Of a stretch of DNA of 64,000 bases, positions 1-11,932 are shown in pieces (the stretch's first letter is position 1; every line of letters starts with the position of its first letter). The notes beneath the pieces were generated by a model that worked only from the letters and a program-made list of their open reading frames with translations, made no database searches and had not been told where the DNA came from. The translations under genes and the position numbers were made by a program. The stretch spans positions 63,360,239 through 63,424,238 of the forward strand of contig CM034534.1 in assembly GCA_020002185.1 (NCBI GenBank), written 5' to 3'. Source of the stretch: Paraescarpia echinospica (Eukaryota; Annelida; Polychaeta; Sabellida; Siboglinidae).

Positions 1-1442
1 GGCGGCCCGCTGAGCGACCGGGCGGCTACGGCGTGACAAATCGTCCTGGGTCTGGCGGCTTCTACGCGCCGCTGGAAATTGATGATGGATGAGACGGCGG
101 TGGCGCCAGCTCTCGGGACGCGCGCACATAAAACAGCGACGGCACCCGTCTTCAAAGTCGGGTGTCTTACCGCCCGCCGACGTCGGGCCGCGACGGCAGA
201 TGTAGCAGATAAATCGGCCCGCCGCGCGCCCTTCCCGAGTTCTTTGACGGATAGGCCAATTTTATAGTGATTGCAAGCTAATGGGTCTGTAGCAGCGCGC
301 ACCCCGTTGGCTCCCGCCCGTCGCCACCGCCGCCAACTCCGCCATTCACGAGTCTGATCTCTTTATCACTGACGAATGATTACAGGCACCAGCGACCATA
401 TTCGTCGGCTACTTGCAGATGCGCGCCGCTAATGACTGGTTAAACGACGACGCTTGACTGGTTCACAGATGGCGCCACTGCGGCGTGGGCAAGACGTCGC
501 CGCGCCATACTTCAGGGCCGCGTCATCATCCGCGGTAAATCGTCTCCTGGAAAGGAGCTTATTCGATCGTGATCGGGCGATAATACATGTTGCAAGGATG
601 GGCGATAATATGGGCTGCCTTCGATCAACTTCATTATGACCATCTACTAGAAAGAACGAGGTTATTTATTAGGCTATTAAAAAGATGAGGAACGTTAGAT
701 GATGTAAACGAGAACAGGTCGGCGAATATTGATTCTGTAAATGTTTCGTTTACTACCAGTCTTAATGAGATAATTCGTACAGAAATTACTTCAACAATGT
801 CGTCATACAATTGTCTCCAAAACACCGTTAAACAAAACTGTAAACAGCGCATTGAGCGGCATAAATTGTATAGTCGAAGCCAGCCAAGAAAAGGGAGGAT
901 CACAATGAGCGGTGCTTTGGTCCTGAGAATAAGAGAAGGAATAAGGGAGAGCCAACGACTCTTGTTTGTCGAGTAGAGGAAAAGAAGATGAATATAATAT
1001 ACTGTACATATGAACGAAAACAAAATACGACGAAACAATGAAACATTGAATATGCCAATGGAATTTCAACACCATCTTTATATAACGAAGATGACATAGT
1101 AAGAAGACCTGACAGTAAGATGCTGACTTTGAAAAAAGATCATCAAGAGGTTGCCAGAATAAAGATTGCCATGAAATTTAGCTGCGCAAAGAGTTGGGAG
1201 AAGATACAGCAGAGAAGAAGGATATATCGACGATGCCGCACTTGCGCAAACATATAGTCGAGGAAGCATCTTTAACGGAATAACAACGGTAATTACAGCA
1301 AAATAAACTAATAAAAAACAGCAGCAGTAAATAGGGTCAATACGAGACATTTGCAGCAGTACATTTTCTGCTCGGACGTTGTCATCACAAAATAGGACGA
1401 TAGTTCCTGCAACGTCAATCATATATTAACTTTATTGCAGCG
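1..1442. other. Non-coding region, GC-rich at its left end
   Basis: No gene is recognised. Bases 1-640 are GC-rich with only short open frames of 60 or so codons that match no family I know. The left end could be conserved non-coding DNA or the flank of a gene outside the window, but nothing in the sequence decides this. Bases 640-1440 are AT-richer and carry only short minus-strand frames with no recognisable motif. Confidence 0.5.
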
Positions 1443-1578
1443 AATATCATGCATGTCTTGTGGTAGCATGAATGGAAATATCATGCATGTCTGGTGGTAG
1501 CATGAATGGAAATATCATGCATGTCTGGTGGTAGCATGAATGGAAATATCATGCATGTCTGGTGGTAGCATGAATGGA
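1443..1578. repeat. 34-bp minisatellite, 4 copies
   Basis: Four head-to-tail copies of a 34-bp unit that includes the palindrome CATGCATG. Only the first copy carries a substitution (CTTGTGG for CTGGTGG); a fifth partial unit (AATATCCTGA) decays at the right end. The near-identity suggests recent expansion. Confidence 0.95.
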
Positions 1579-1986
1579 AATATCCTGATATGCATCTTTT
1601 GTATAATTTACATAGTGTACAATGTTTAGCTTACGATTCGGATATAACAGGTTATTCACGCAGACGGAACGATGGCCATGCTTCATATGCGCTAATTACC
1701 CGTTTCGCGGAGACGGGTAATTAATTTACTTCCTCGTTCAGGGTAGACAAAGATGAAGCGCTCCAAGACGATATTCGGTATACAGAGGATTCATTGAAAA
1801 CGAAATGGATATACAGGTGGGCGTGAGACTCAGGTTCCACATCTACACTCATATTTCTTTTGGCTTGTTGACTGTAAACGAGTGTGGAGGCAAAGTGAGC
1901 GTCGTGTGCTTAATTTGAACGTAACGACACGAATAGCGTGTTTGCGTTGCATTTTGAGTGGCCTATCTACGATCTCGCAAAAGTTG

Positions 1987-2300
1987 AGTAAAGGTGAACT
2001 CTTATATAGCGCAGTATCCAGTCGTTAGGACGGCTCAAAGCGCTTTACACTTTACTCCCTGGCAGAACTGTTCACTTGATCATCATCTTGACTTCTCTAG
2101 GAAGCATTCAGCCAGACTACAATTATTCGTCAAAATATATATTCGTTCACATATCCGTCACTGCCTGTCGCCAGGTACTCATTTCACTCAGCTGAGTGAA
2201 GTGAAACCACGTGTAGTGCACGAAATTGTCCGCGTTTCAAAGCGATAGCCAGGGGATTCTGACTCAGGTTTTCTTGGTTGAGAGTCCGGTGTTCTATCAT
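1987..2300 (-). mobile_element. tRNA-headed SINE, old diverged copy
   Basis: The left end carries the family tail (TTATATAGCGCAGTATCCAG, then AAAGCGCTTTACACTTTACTC) and the right end a decayed tRNA-like head (GAGAGTCCGG preceded by a damaged B box), so the element reads on the minus strand. It is clearly the same family as the copies at 7928, 11285, 27743, 52919 and 53435, but its B box no longer matches GGTTCGAATCC. It is probably transcriptionally dead. Confidence 0.85.
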
Positions 2301-3432
2301 CTACAAATGGAGATTAAAAATATAGATTACTATGTTTAAATCGGTTAGGTTGAAGTCTTTCGCGTGAGAATTATTGTCGATCAGCGTCAAGCATGGTGAT
2401 AATCTAATCCGGCTAAGCTCGCGACCATACCTATGAGCACGTCGTGTTTATTATTGGTTACAAGTCACGCACAAGTGCCCTTCTTCCCCGAGTAAGTTGC
2501 TAAGAAAAACAAACACAAATTAATTAATTTTTGTAAGGTACATTATATGTTGTTGGTTACAGCACATATATCGTATAGCTGCTTTCTGAGTTCCACGGTC
2601 TTTTGTTGAATTGTTCTTTTCATCGTGGTTTCGTCCACTCCAGTGTTGTATTAAATTATAAATAAGACTAGTGTACGATGAAAAACTTGTACTTTTCGAG
2701 CCGCGTGTAAAGGGGCAACATTTATTATAATAAATTATGTGTGTAAATTAACATTTATGTGTTGTTACTTTGATGCAACCTTTTGAAACAAGTTTTAGCA
2801 CATGCTGGCCAATGCAACGAATAAAGTATGCGCTAATGTTCCGACAAACGTTTTAAAATGTCTGTTAGACATATCACCGGCGACGGTGGCGCTTGAACCT
2901 ACTTCGCGTGTGTAATCACCAAAATCTTTCATGTCTCGTTGCGGAGACGGGCGAAGAGGAATGTTCGCTTTACTTCGCGCCAGCCCTACCCCGGGCCTGT
3001 GTTTATGGACGCCTTCGCGACATCGATGCCCGTCTTAAATTGACTATGATATAAGCGACGCCGGTGTCCGGTTACCCTGGTAACGGGTCGGTGACGTTTA
3101 TTGTGGAATTACTCGGTTTATTCGGCGGCGCGCCAAACGCAACTCATTGCAGCTGGCGACGCCGAGGTAATCTAATAACAGTTTAGTAGTCATATTAGTG
3201 AGTCGAGAAGAGCGTACGTATGCTAATACAACGGAGCCGTCAGCTGCTGTGGATGTAAGGCCGACCCACGCCGCGACGTCTTGAAAGCGGGCTCTGCTAC
3301 CACTGCCGCCGTATATAGGAAAACAATTAATACGTGTAAGTGGGCGCTAAGAGCTTTCGTTAGCAATTAGGATGATGCTGTATACATTAGGCGGCCCGCG
3401 GGCTGGCCGAGTGTGTGCGATAGCGAGGACGA

Positions 3433-3490
3433 TGACGTCACGCCTTGTGACGTAACACAGGTCACGTGGGTAGCAACGCTAGCGACGTCA
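3433..3490. promoter_or_regulatory. Clustered CRE-like and E-box sites
   Basis: TGACGTCA, the perfect CREB/ATF palindrome, is at 3433-3440. TGACGTAA is at 3448-3455, the E-box CACGTG at 3463-3468 and a further CGACGTCA at 3483-3490. Four bZIP/bHLH-type sites in 58 bp are more than expected by chance, and the sequence is GC-rich. Whether it is an enhancer or a promoter, and for which gene, cannot be told; no adjacent coding exon is seen. Confidence 0.35.
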
Positions 3491-3999
3491 TTATCATAGA
3501 AATGGAGTTTTCGAGTTCTTAAGATGAAATTGAGTTAGACGGAGAATGTATGTGCGTCACAAGAACTAAATACGTCAGCAGCGTTCAAGTGGTAAGTTTG
3601 TTGAAATACCCCTACATAAAAATATTGTAGCCGGTACTTTGGAAATATAGTCTTAGCATCGACTCATCTTGTTAACTAGTTCTTCTGCACGTATTTCTGT
3701 TTATTTACACGATAACTGTGTTCTTATATATTGCATTCTAAAAACAAAACAAAACAAAAACACTTCTCCTGTTCGCCTGCCATGCCACATACCACCTGTA
3801 TCCTCAGCATGTTGAGGCTAGGCGTGTATCGGAAGAAGAAGAAGAAGACTGGGTATATGTGTGTGGGTATTTAACTAGATAGGGGGATTGGGCTAGGAAA
3901 CGCCATAGGCAATATTTTTGGATATAGCTGATTTTTACTTTTACTATTAATTTAGCACAATTACGTTTTAGCTAAGAAAGCCAAAGGGTGACCCAGCTT

Positions 4000-4060
4000 G
4001 TTCCCTACCCAATATATATATATATATATATATATACGATTAGCATTTTGGGTAGGGAAC
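4000..4060. repeat. 13-bp inverted repeat around a (TA)n core
   Basis: GTTCCCTACCCAA at 4000-4012 is matched by its exact reverse complement at 4048-4060, separated by a (TA)n tract and a short unique part. A second (TA)n tract follows at 4078-4102. It could be the ends of a tiny MITE or a chance hairpin. Confidence 0.6.
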
Positions 4061-4710
4061 AATATATACTAATCTGGTATATATATATATATATATATAT
4101 ATACCACACTTAGCCCTCTACATAGCGCCACTGGAACCAGCGCCACTCGTCCAACCAAGCCTACCCTCGTGGGCCATGTGGTGTCTGCCTTAAACCAACT
4201 GCCACCCCTCGCTGGTCGAGGTTCGTTTGAAGTCGATTGCTGATCACGTCCTTATCTTATCGCGAACCCTTCTGCGCAGCGTCCAGACAGCAATGTTTCG
4301 GGCAGCTTAATTCACCCGCAAAACAACAGCAGATAACGCGTCAAATGCCCCGCAGTTCGCGTCATAACACGGGTTTTTAATGGCGCGTCTACTTAGCGGG
4401 TTTTATTTATAGGACTAATCACTGCTTTGATAGGTACAATCAATTATTGCGTATGATACATAACGTCGAGTTTCGTTCCCACGATATCAGTGTAACGGTA
4501 GGTCGATAAGTGTGTGAAGTTTACACGTGTCAGCTCGATACACAACACACCGTGCATCATCTGTAAGTCAACTGCTAAAATTGAATAGCGATAAAAATAA
4601 CGAGTAAAATGCACATTACAGTGTATTTTCAACCATCACACTTGATTGAGTTATGTTGTATACTAATCTGAACAACTGGTGTTTAGTAATTGATATGTAC
4701 TGTTTGTTTG

Positions 4711-4716
4711 TTTGTT

Positions 4717-4748
<32 letters not shown>

Positions 4749-4798
4749 TATAACATGCCTGTTTCGCTGGGTTCTTTCGTTCGTTCGTTCGTTCGTTC
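4711..4798. repeat. (CTTT)n and (GTTC)n microsatellites
   Basis: TTTG and (CTTT)n occupy 4705-4750, and (GTTC)n occupies about 4778-4798. They lie immediately left of the 28-bp minisatellite, which itself contains TTCTTTCGG, so the array may have grown from this pyrimidine-rich seed. Confidence 0.85.
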
Positions 4799-4910
4799 TT
4801 TCGATCATTTATCCATTCGCTATTTTACATATCTATATCACAAGTACTATACTTGGTTATGCCAAGAATCCGCTGATGTGTTATTTAGGTTTTCGTTATT
4901 TCGTTCATCG

Positions 4911-6149
4911 TGTATTCTTTCGGTTGTATATCAGTCTGTGTATTCTTTCGGTTGTGTATCAGTCTGTGTATTCTTTCGGTTGTGTATCAGTCTGTGTATT
5001 CTTTCGGTTGTGTATTAGTCTGTGTATTCTTTCGGTTGTATATCAGTCTGTGTATTATTTCGGTTGTGTATCAGTCTGTGTATTCTTTCGGTTGTGTATC
5101 AGTCTGTGTATTCTTTCGGTTGTGTATCAGTCTGTGTATTCTTTCGGTTGTGTATCAGTCTGTGTATTCTTTCGGTTGTATATCAGTCTGTGTATTATTT
5201 CGGTTGTGTATCAGTCTGTGTATTCTTTCGGTTGTGTATCAGTCTGTGTATTCTTTCGGTTGTGTATCAGTCTGTGTATTCTTTCGGTTGTATATCAGTC
5301 TGTGTATTCTTTCGGTTGTGTATCAGTCTGTGTATTCTTTCGGTTGTGTATCAGTCTGTGTATTCTTTCGGTTGTGTATCAGTCTGTGTATTCTTTCGGT
5401 TGTGTATCAGTCTGTGTATTCTTTCGGTTGTGTATCAGTCTGTGTATTCTTTCGGTTGTGTATCAGTCTGTGTATTCTTTCGGTTGTGTATCAGTCTGTG
5501 TATTCTTTCGGTTGTGTATCAGTCTGTGTATTCTTTCGGTTGTGTATCAGTCTGTGTATTCTTTCGGTTGTGTATCAGTCTGTGTATTCTTTCGGTTGTA
5601 TATCAGTCTGTGTATTATTTCGGTTGTGTATCAGTCTGTGTATTCTTTCGGTTGTGTATCAGTCTGTGTATTCTTTCGGTTGTGTATCAGTCTGTGTATT
5701 CTTTCGGTTGTGTATCAGTCTGTGTATTCTTTCGGTTGTGTATCAGTCTGTGTATTCTTTCGGTTGTGTATCAGTCTGTGTATTCTTTCGGTTGTGTATC
5801 AGTCTGTGTATTCTTTCGGTTGTGTATCAGTCTGTGTATTCTTTCGGTTGTGTATCAGTCTGTGTATTCTTTCGGTTGTGTATCAGTCTGTGTATTATTT
5901 CGGTTGTGTATCAGTCTGTGTATTATTTCGGTTGTGTATCAGTCTGTGTATTCTTTCGGTTGTGTATCAGTCTGTGTATTCTTTCGGTTGTATATCAGTC
6001 TGTGTATTCTTTCGGTTGTGTATCAGTCTGTGTATTCTTTCGGTTGTGTATCAGTCTGTGTATTCTTTCGGTTGTATATCAGTCTGTGTATTCTTTCGAT
6101 TGTGTATCAGTCTGTGTATTCTTTCGGTTGTGTATCAGTCTGTGTATTC
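4911..6149. repeat. 28-bp minisatellite, about 44 copies (1.24 kb)
   Basis: The unit TATTCTTTCGGTTGTGTATC plus AGTCTGTG repeats about 44 times with very little divergence. Recurring variants are TGTATATCAG for TGTGTATCAG and TATTATTTCGG for TATTCTTTCGG. Because 28 is not a multiple of 3 and the unit has no stop in any forward frame, all three forward frames stay open for more than 460 codons. Those frames are artefacts and I do not call them genes. Homogeneity indicates recent expansion or gene conversion. Confidence 0.97.
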
Positions 6150-6430
6150 CGCCATCCATTTTCATTCTCCCTTTCGTTCGTTCTTTCATTCTTTCTTTCG
6201 GTTTTTGTAATGTCTATCCGTCCGTTGTTGGTAATTTACGATTTCGTTCATTCTTTCGATGCCTCGTTGTCTCGTCCGTCCGTCCGTCCGTCCGTCCGTC
6301 CGTCCGTCCGTCCGTCCGTCCGTTCGTTTGATCATTCGATCGATCGGTTGTTCGGTAGTCCCTTCATTTCTCTCTTCCTTCCTTCCTTCCTTTCATTAAT
6401 TAATTAATTCATTCGTTCATTCATTTATTC
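6150..6430. repeat. (CGTC)n and related tetranucleotide repeats
   Basis: (CGTC)n fills 6273-6321. It is flanked by imperfect TTCG/TTCT-, CGAT-, CTTC- and ATTA-type tetranucleotides out to about 6430. This continues the low-complexity pyrimidine-rich region right of the 28-bp array. Confidence 0.85.
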
Positions 6431-7220
6431 ATTCGTATTAGATTTGCTGATTAAAGGTTCCATTTACTTTTAAATGTTACGGCTAATTATAAATACTATG
6501 TGTCATTATTATGTGATATTTAATTAACAAAGGTTTATACTTCAACTTTGTTAAATAAAACATAATTCGAGGACCAGTATCGGGGCTGCTTCTCCCCGGG
6601 TAGTCAGAGAGAAGAAGAAAATAATAACAACGTCCATACGTGAATAGGTAAGCAGAATTTCGTCAAAATGTAACGTCAGTTACTGTGGAATTGCCCGTGT
6701 GAGTCAACGACTCATGGCGTCTGCCGGGTGTCGAAGCACGACCCAGGCGCAGACACGGAGAACGTTATTTCCCACATCAAACACGGCCGACTGAGGCATC
6801 GTCGCCTAGCGTTGACGCGTGGAAGAGACGTGTTAGACACATCAAATATAAACCACTTAAGATGATAATCATATTAGGAAGAGCTCGTCCAGTTGTATTA
6901 GTCGTGTCAATCAAGTGCCTTGCACGGAGAGTATTCATTATTCAAAAAGTCATCAGTTTTCGTAAAACTCGATCCACATCTCGTAGAAAAAGTACAAAAA
7001 CACGACGAGTTGATTGTGTGTCATGAATATGTGTGTTATTATAATAACAACAAAAAGGATGAAATGTCAAGGAGCTCTGGCGCTAAAAGGTTGATTACAT
7101 ACACCGTGTTGTCGGTACTGTTCTAAGAAAAGTAAACACCGTTTTAAAATATAGAATAATATAGTCTCGTCGTTGATCGGACTATTTCCATGTCAATGTC
7201 AGACCTGTGAGACTATGAAT
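6431..7220. other. Non-coding region
   Basis: Nothing coding is recognised. A 68-codon open frame at 6920-7126 has no motif and no splice context that would support it. Confidence 0.5.
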
Positions 7221-7400
7221 GGCATTAGTGTATGTGTGTGTGTGTGCGCGCGCGCGTGAGTGCGTGCGTGCGTGTTTGTGGGTTGCGTGTGTGTTGTGTG
7301 TTTGGTGTGCGTCCGTGCGTCCGTGTTCGTGCGTGTTTGTGCGTGTGCGCGAGTGTATGTGGGCGTGTGCGTATGTGCCTGCGTGTGTACGTACATGTGT
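7221..7400. repeat. Imperfect (GT)n/(GTGC)n low-complexity tract
   Basis: About 180 bp of alternating purine-pyrimidine DNA (TG with interspersed CG), interrupted by GTCC and GTAT words. All six frames through it are open for 60-98 codons because TG/CG repeats lack stops. These are not genes. Confidence 0.9.
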
Positions 7401-7927
7401 GCATATGCGTTATTATGTATATTGAAAATGTCACGACTGTGACATATCGGTGTTGATTGGCTACAGCTATTCCATCTAATTACGTTTTTAAACACAATTT
7501 GTCTCTAATACGATTTATTCGAATGTATTGTGATAAGTCTCGGAAAGGCATTTTGCTGATTGGTGTGGCACCTTGTTCCACAGGCACAGTATTATTTGCA
7601 GGAAAAATCAAAACCTCAGCTACTTCTAGCATGCACGGCAACACAATTAAGTCACCAGTGCACAATGTCGTGACTGATTCACTCTGCTAGCGCGCACACG
7701 TGCAACACTTATTTACCTCCTACTTCAGGCAGGAGACAATTGTGGCCCGTGACACCGGTAAATGCCTGTATCGCAATAATATTTTCTGTAACACTTAAAA
7801 TCTATATATTTTATTAACATGCTACCACTGGGGACAGTGCGGTTATGTACATTTGCAGGTGGCGAAGTCCACTCGCCTCTATCTACGTCCATTCGCTTCA
7901 TTGGACCACTGGCCTCTGATCTATCTG

Positions 7928-8264
7928 TGGAGGGCAGTAGCGCAGCGGATAGAGCATCGGACTCTCAAACGAGAGAACCCGGGTTCGAATCCTGTGCTGA
8001 CGTGTCGAACATTGGGCAAGATCGTTCAATCTACGTTGCTCCATTTCACTCAACTGTATAAATGAATACCTGGCTATAGACAATGTTTGATATTTTTGTA
8101 CGAATAGCCTCTGTGCATTAATTGCAGCGCAGTTGAATTCTTCTCAGAAAAGTCGATATGGTGTTCGATTGGACAGATCGGCCAGGGAGTAAAGTATAAA
8201 GCGCTTTGAGCAGTCTTAACGACTGTATACAGCGATATAAAAAAACTTACCTTTTTACTTTTAT
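7928..8264 (+). mobile_element. Full-length tRNA-headed SINE
   Basis: The head starts GTGGAGGGCAGTAGCGCAGC, resembling a tRNA A box, and has an intact B box GGTTCGAATCC at 7982-7992, so an internal pol III promoter is plausible. A central body of about 200 bp is shared with the other copies. The tail runs AAGCGCTTTGAGCAGTCTTA to an ACTTACCTTTTTACTTTTA end. Tails containing AAAGCGCTTTGAG with a TATATAA-type end are known from L2-like LINEs and their SINE partners, which suggests the LINE class that mobilised this family. Confidence 0.9.
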
Positions 8265-9432
8265 GTTTTACCAATTGGCGATACATTAAAAGATAAAGGT
8301 TGTTATTATGATTATTTAGTCACGTGTTTGCGACTTGCTTTCCATCTTTTGGGAAACAGGAAATTGTGGGATAATACAGTGGCGATATGGCGCCTCTGTG
8401 GTTTTATTTTACATTCGCTTTACCCTGCCGCCACAATTGTCAAAAGTAGAAATGCAGTGGTCAACGGAAACGAGTTTGAAAGGAGGAAGTCTGTTCCTAG
8501 TCTTTAATTTATTAATTAATATAATGTTCCTAAGACAATACTAACTAATTTGAAGATACACTGCCCACCAAATTGTGTTCAGTAAACCGGTAACAACGTT
8601 CGGAATTTGGAAGGTTCGACCACGGAGCAAGTTCATATAGTAAACAACATATCTAGTTTCAAAACAAGCTTTATCGGACCGTGTTACCTGCAATACCCTT
8701 TGGTGTTTAACGATTACCCATTTCTCCACATTCAACACAGCAAACTTAATGTTACACATTACTACGCCCGCTAATTCCGGGTAGAGCTTACTTTAAGATC
8801 AAAATACTGTAATGGTAGATGCCAGGTCCAATTGCATGTTTCTTACTCCATGGGAGGGTTAAGCTAATATCAGTAGTATGTTATAATTGCGTGTGTCTGC
8901 GCGTGTTTCCGCTCTCTACGTTGGTCTTCCCCAGTCACTACCCCGTGACATCAACACAATCGATAGATTTCCGCAGCTGCCAATGCTTTTTCCTACGAAA
9001 CGCTCCTTGTTTCCGGACCGGTCTCCTCGGCGACTATCTGTCGGCGACGCCTCGCGGACTTTGATTGATCCCCTACCGTCTTATCGACACATCCCGACCC
9101 GCTTCCGGCGTATTCCCTGCGGACGCCCTCCCCCTGGCCTCCCCGTGGGCTCCCCGCATCCCTGGGAGCGGGGTTGCGCTACGTTAGCTGTCATCCGCTG
9201 TCACAGTCGCCGACTATCGGTCGCTGCAAAAATTTGTCTGCAACGATAAGACAACGCCTTTGTGACTGCGTCATTTGTACGCAGAGACGCCACTGGCTTA
9301 TCGCGAACCTGCACATTTCACTACGGATTATCCCCAGTCGGCGTCGAATTAAGCTATGGAAGGCACAATCGTCGCGATCTTTAGCGGTGAAATGGCAACG
9401 ACAGATAGTTCTCTGCGAGACGGGCAAGATGA
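8265..9432. other. Non-coding region
   Basis: No supported gene. A GC-rich patch near 8990-9200 gives a 120-codon open frame (8887-9249) with no recognisable domain, no clear splice sites and proline/arginine composition typical of GC-rich non-coding DNA. Confidence 0.45.
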
Positions 9433-9434
9433 CG

Positions 9435-9489
<55 letters not shown>

Positions 9490-9520
9490 GTTTGTTGTTG
9501 TTGTTGTCGTCGTCGTCGTC
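9433..9520. repeat. (GTT)n / (GTC)n microsatellite
   Basis: About 24 GTT triplets with one TGTG interruption, then five GTC triplets. As triplets they encode poly-Val, poly-Leu or, on the minus strand, poly-Gln in open frames of 77-148 codons. None of these has any other supporting domain. Confidence 0.95.
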
Positions 9521-10336
9521 CGGAGCAGATCCGGTGTATGTTCGTTAAACCGGACATTTCGGTGCCCAGTGTATGCATCGGGAAAAGGAGTTTTCCGGGT
9601 AAGGGGCTTTGCAACTATAACTAATCCAATAAATCAAAAACATTTTGATGTGGGTGGGTGGGTGAAGGGTCCATTTGGAATAAAAACATTGGAAAGATGC
9701 TTCCACTGCCGACAAAGACCGGCACATGTGACTTGTGCACAGAGAAAAAAGAAACGCACACACGACAGCAACAACGACGCCTATAGTCACCTGCAAAAGT
9801 GAAAAAGCTGTATACAGCATGCAAAGTGTGTTTGAAAAAAAATCCCTAGCCCTCACTACTTGGTCAAACACAAGAAGGACACAGGCCACATGTAGAACAA
9901 AATTGTTACTCCACAGAACACGAAACGTGGACACATTCCGCTCTTTATATACATTTTCAGTTGTGCCTATAAACGTGTAGTTAGTTGTTTATATAATAAA
10001 CCAGGTGCAAGTCACTGACGTGTAATATGTTCTAACCATTCTTTTCAATATAACGAATTGTGAACCTGTCTGTATAACCCCCGGTAATTATTTTTAGCAA
10101 GTCCGTCTCCTGGAGACGTAGATACACGTCAATGTATCACTGCAATGTGTAGGCCTTTCCAACTTTTTGGATGGGGTGGGTGGGTGGCATCGATCCTATC
10201 CAAATTTATTTTGGATTATTGGATTCTTTTATTTACAAAACCCCTAAACGGACCACGCACATAATGGGTGTTTTAGCGTTTGTAAATTCCTTCTGCCGGA
10301 TTATGCCACGGTTTCTGGATTATCGAGGTTCTACTC
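9521..10336. other. Non-coding region
   Basis: Nothing coding is recognised. Open frames on both strands (for example the 129-codon minus-strand frame at 9545-9934) show no motif. Confidence 0.45.
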
Positions 10337-10688
10337 CACCGGTTCTTAACCCTGGGTCCCTGAGTCGCGACCCAAGCCATTTTTAGTGGGTTGCCAATAG
10401 TTTCCAGTAATTGTCCGAACGTTCCTGTGTCTTCTCTTTCTATGTCGATAAACCAACGAACAACGCTGGTTTGGTGGTGTCTCTGTGTTCAGCAAGAAAA
10501 TCTGATAAAACATGTTCTCATCCACTGCGATTTATGTGTATTGTTTATGCTATGCCTACGTCTGTTATATTTTATTTAGGTATTGTCCATTTTATCTTTT
10601 ATCACAAGTTAACTGATTGAAAACATCGGTCGCCAAACAATCCCACGACCGGAATTTGGGTCGCAGCCAAATAGGTCAAGAACCGCTG
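10337..10688. mobile_element. hAT-like non-autonomous DNA transposon (MITE)
   Basis: The left end CACCGGTTCTTAACCCTGGG and the right end, read inward as CAGCGGTTCTTGACC, form imperfect terminal inverted repeats. Subterminal TCGCGACCCAAG and GGGTCGCAGCC motifs are also inverted. CAG(N)GGTTCTTAAC-type ends are typical of hAT MITEs. The 352-bp length and absence of coding potential fit a MITE. I could not see a convincing 8-bp target duplication (TTCTACTC versus TTGTAAAT), so the boundaries are approximate. Confidence 0.6.
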
Positions 10689-10740
10689 TTGTAAATGGAC
10701 TTACGTGGTATTATGGGGGTTAGATAATTTTAAAAGCCAG

Positions 10741-11018
10741 ATCAGAGAGGAGACATTCACCCCTGAATCCATCTCAAATGTCATCAGACAATGAAGACTC
10801 CAGTGGTTTGGACATGTCTGCCGTATGCCAAACGAAAACCTCACAAAATAACTTTCGATGAATACTTTAAAGGACACGGAAAACGAGGAAGGCCACGAAA
10901 GAGGTGGAGTGACAAAGCTATACAGGACATTAGACTCTCGCTTTTAACAGCAGAACGGTGTGCTCAAGACAGGATGAAATGGACAGCGAGGGGTCAGACT
11001 GGCCTAGGCGTCAAGTGA
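10741..11018 (+). pseudogene. LINE ORF2 C-terminal relic
   Basis: Frames on the plus strand read RLQWFGHVCRMPNENLT and then, after a stop and frame change, ITFDEYFKGHGKRGRPRKRW followed by AERCAQDRMKW. The order WxGHVxRM, GRPRKRW, AxDRxxW is the usual C-terminal block downstream of reverse transcriptase in non-LTR retrotransposons. Stops at about 10791 and 10849 and a frameshift show it is dead. No RT core is found upstream, so this is a 5'-truncated insertion. The family differs from the RTE-like copy at 39856, which has GHIQRM in this block. Confidence 0.75.
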
Positions 11019-11284
11019 GTTATAAATGGTACATGATGTAACAAAGAAAACAAAATTTTCCAAACAAAATATGAAAACCTATAGTTGAAAGTATCTACAT
11101 CGACTGCTATAACATAGCAATCGTTCGTTAAGCGTGTCTAATTATCCAGCCCTGTCTATGGCTCAAAACATATCTAAAACTGGGCATGTCATGTTTCTAA
11201 CCAACTACGACATACTTATATTGTAACACTGGCGCTCTGACATAATGTATGTACGTGTAAATAGTTATTCATATCCACAGCACC

Positions 11285-11615
11285 ACAGCGAGTTCGAATC
11301 CTGTGAGGCGGTGTCGAACCTTGGTAAAGTGTGTTTACTCTACATTGCTTCAGTTCACTGAGCTGTATGACTGAGTACCTGGCGTTTAGACAGTGGTGAA
11401 TATTTGTGTACGAATAGTATTCGCGCATTAATTGCAGCGTGGCTGAATGCTTCCCAGAGAAGTCGGGATGGTGTTTGATTGAACAGATCTGCCAGGGAGT
11501 AAAGTGTAAAGCGCTTTGAGCAGTCGTGAGGACTGGATACTGCGCTATATAAGAACTTAACTTTGAGCAGTTGTGAGGACTGGATACTGCGGTATATAAG
11601 AACTTACCTTTACTG
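11285..11615 (+). mobile_element. 5'-truncated SINE with duplicated 3' end
   Basis: The copy begins within the tRNA-like head (GAGTTCGAATCCTGTGAGGC) and has lost the A-box part. The body matches the other copies. The last 47 bp, from CTTTGAGCAGTCGTGAGG to GAACTTA, are tandemly duplicated (11514-11560 and 11561-11607) with two differences between the copies (TCGTGAGG/TTGTGAGG and GCGCTATA/GCGGTATA). Confidence 0.9.
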
Positions 11616-11932
11616 TTTGACTTTACAACGCCAAAGAAGCCGTTTCATTATGCACGCTTGTTATCAGCAAACTCGAAAACCAATATTATTTGTTGTCACG
11701 TACGTGGCACGATTAACTACCATATGAAACAATTCTCCCATTTATAAAATGTACGATTAAAATGTAGCTGTGTGGGTGTGTAACATTATTTAATGATGTT
11801 ATATAAATCGGGGTGTGCAAACGAAACCCATGTCAGACGCTGTTTTGTCACTTCCGGTGGCCGTTGTGTTTCCCTGTGCTTTTATAAAAAGCGACATATA
11901 ATACACGTACACAATTTTAATAGATGTACACA
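11616..11932. other. Non-coding region between a SINE and the Msx 3' end
   Basis: No coding frame is seen. This AT-rich stretch lies immediately downstream of the Msx gene and probably contains its cleavage site. Confidence 0.5.

Larger units (their letters stand above)
2301..4710. other. Non-coding region
   Basis: No credible coding frame is present. The stretch contains a cluster of CRE-like sites and an E-box near 3433-3490, a small hairpin around 4000-4060, two (TA)n tracts (4013-4036 and 4078-4102) and a short (GAA)n run near 3835. The GC content rises around 2880-3500. Confidence 0.5.

Noticed and set aside
4690..6407. Three overlapping plus-strand frames of 461-506 codons with Cys/Ser/Val/Phe repeats
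   Set aside because: They are the three forward translations of a 28-bp minisatellite whose unit contains no stop; no domain, start context or splice signal supports a gene.
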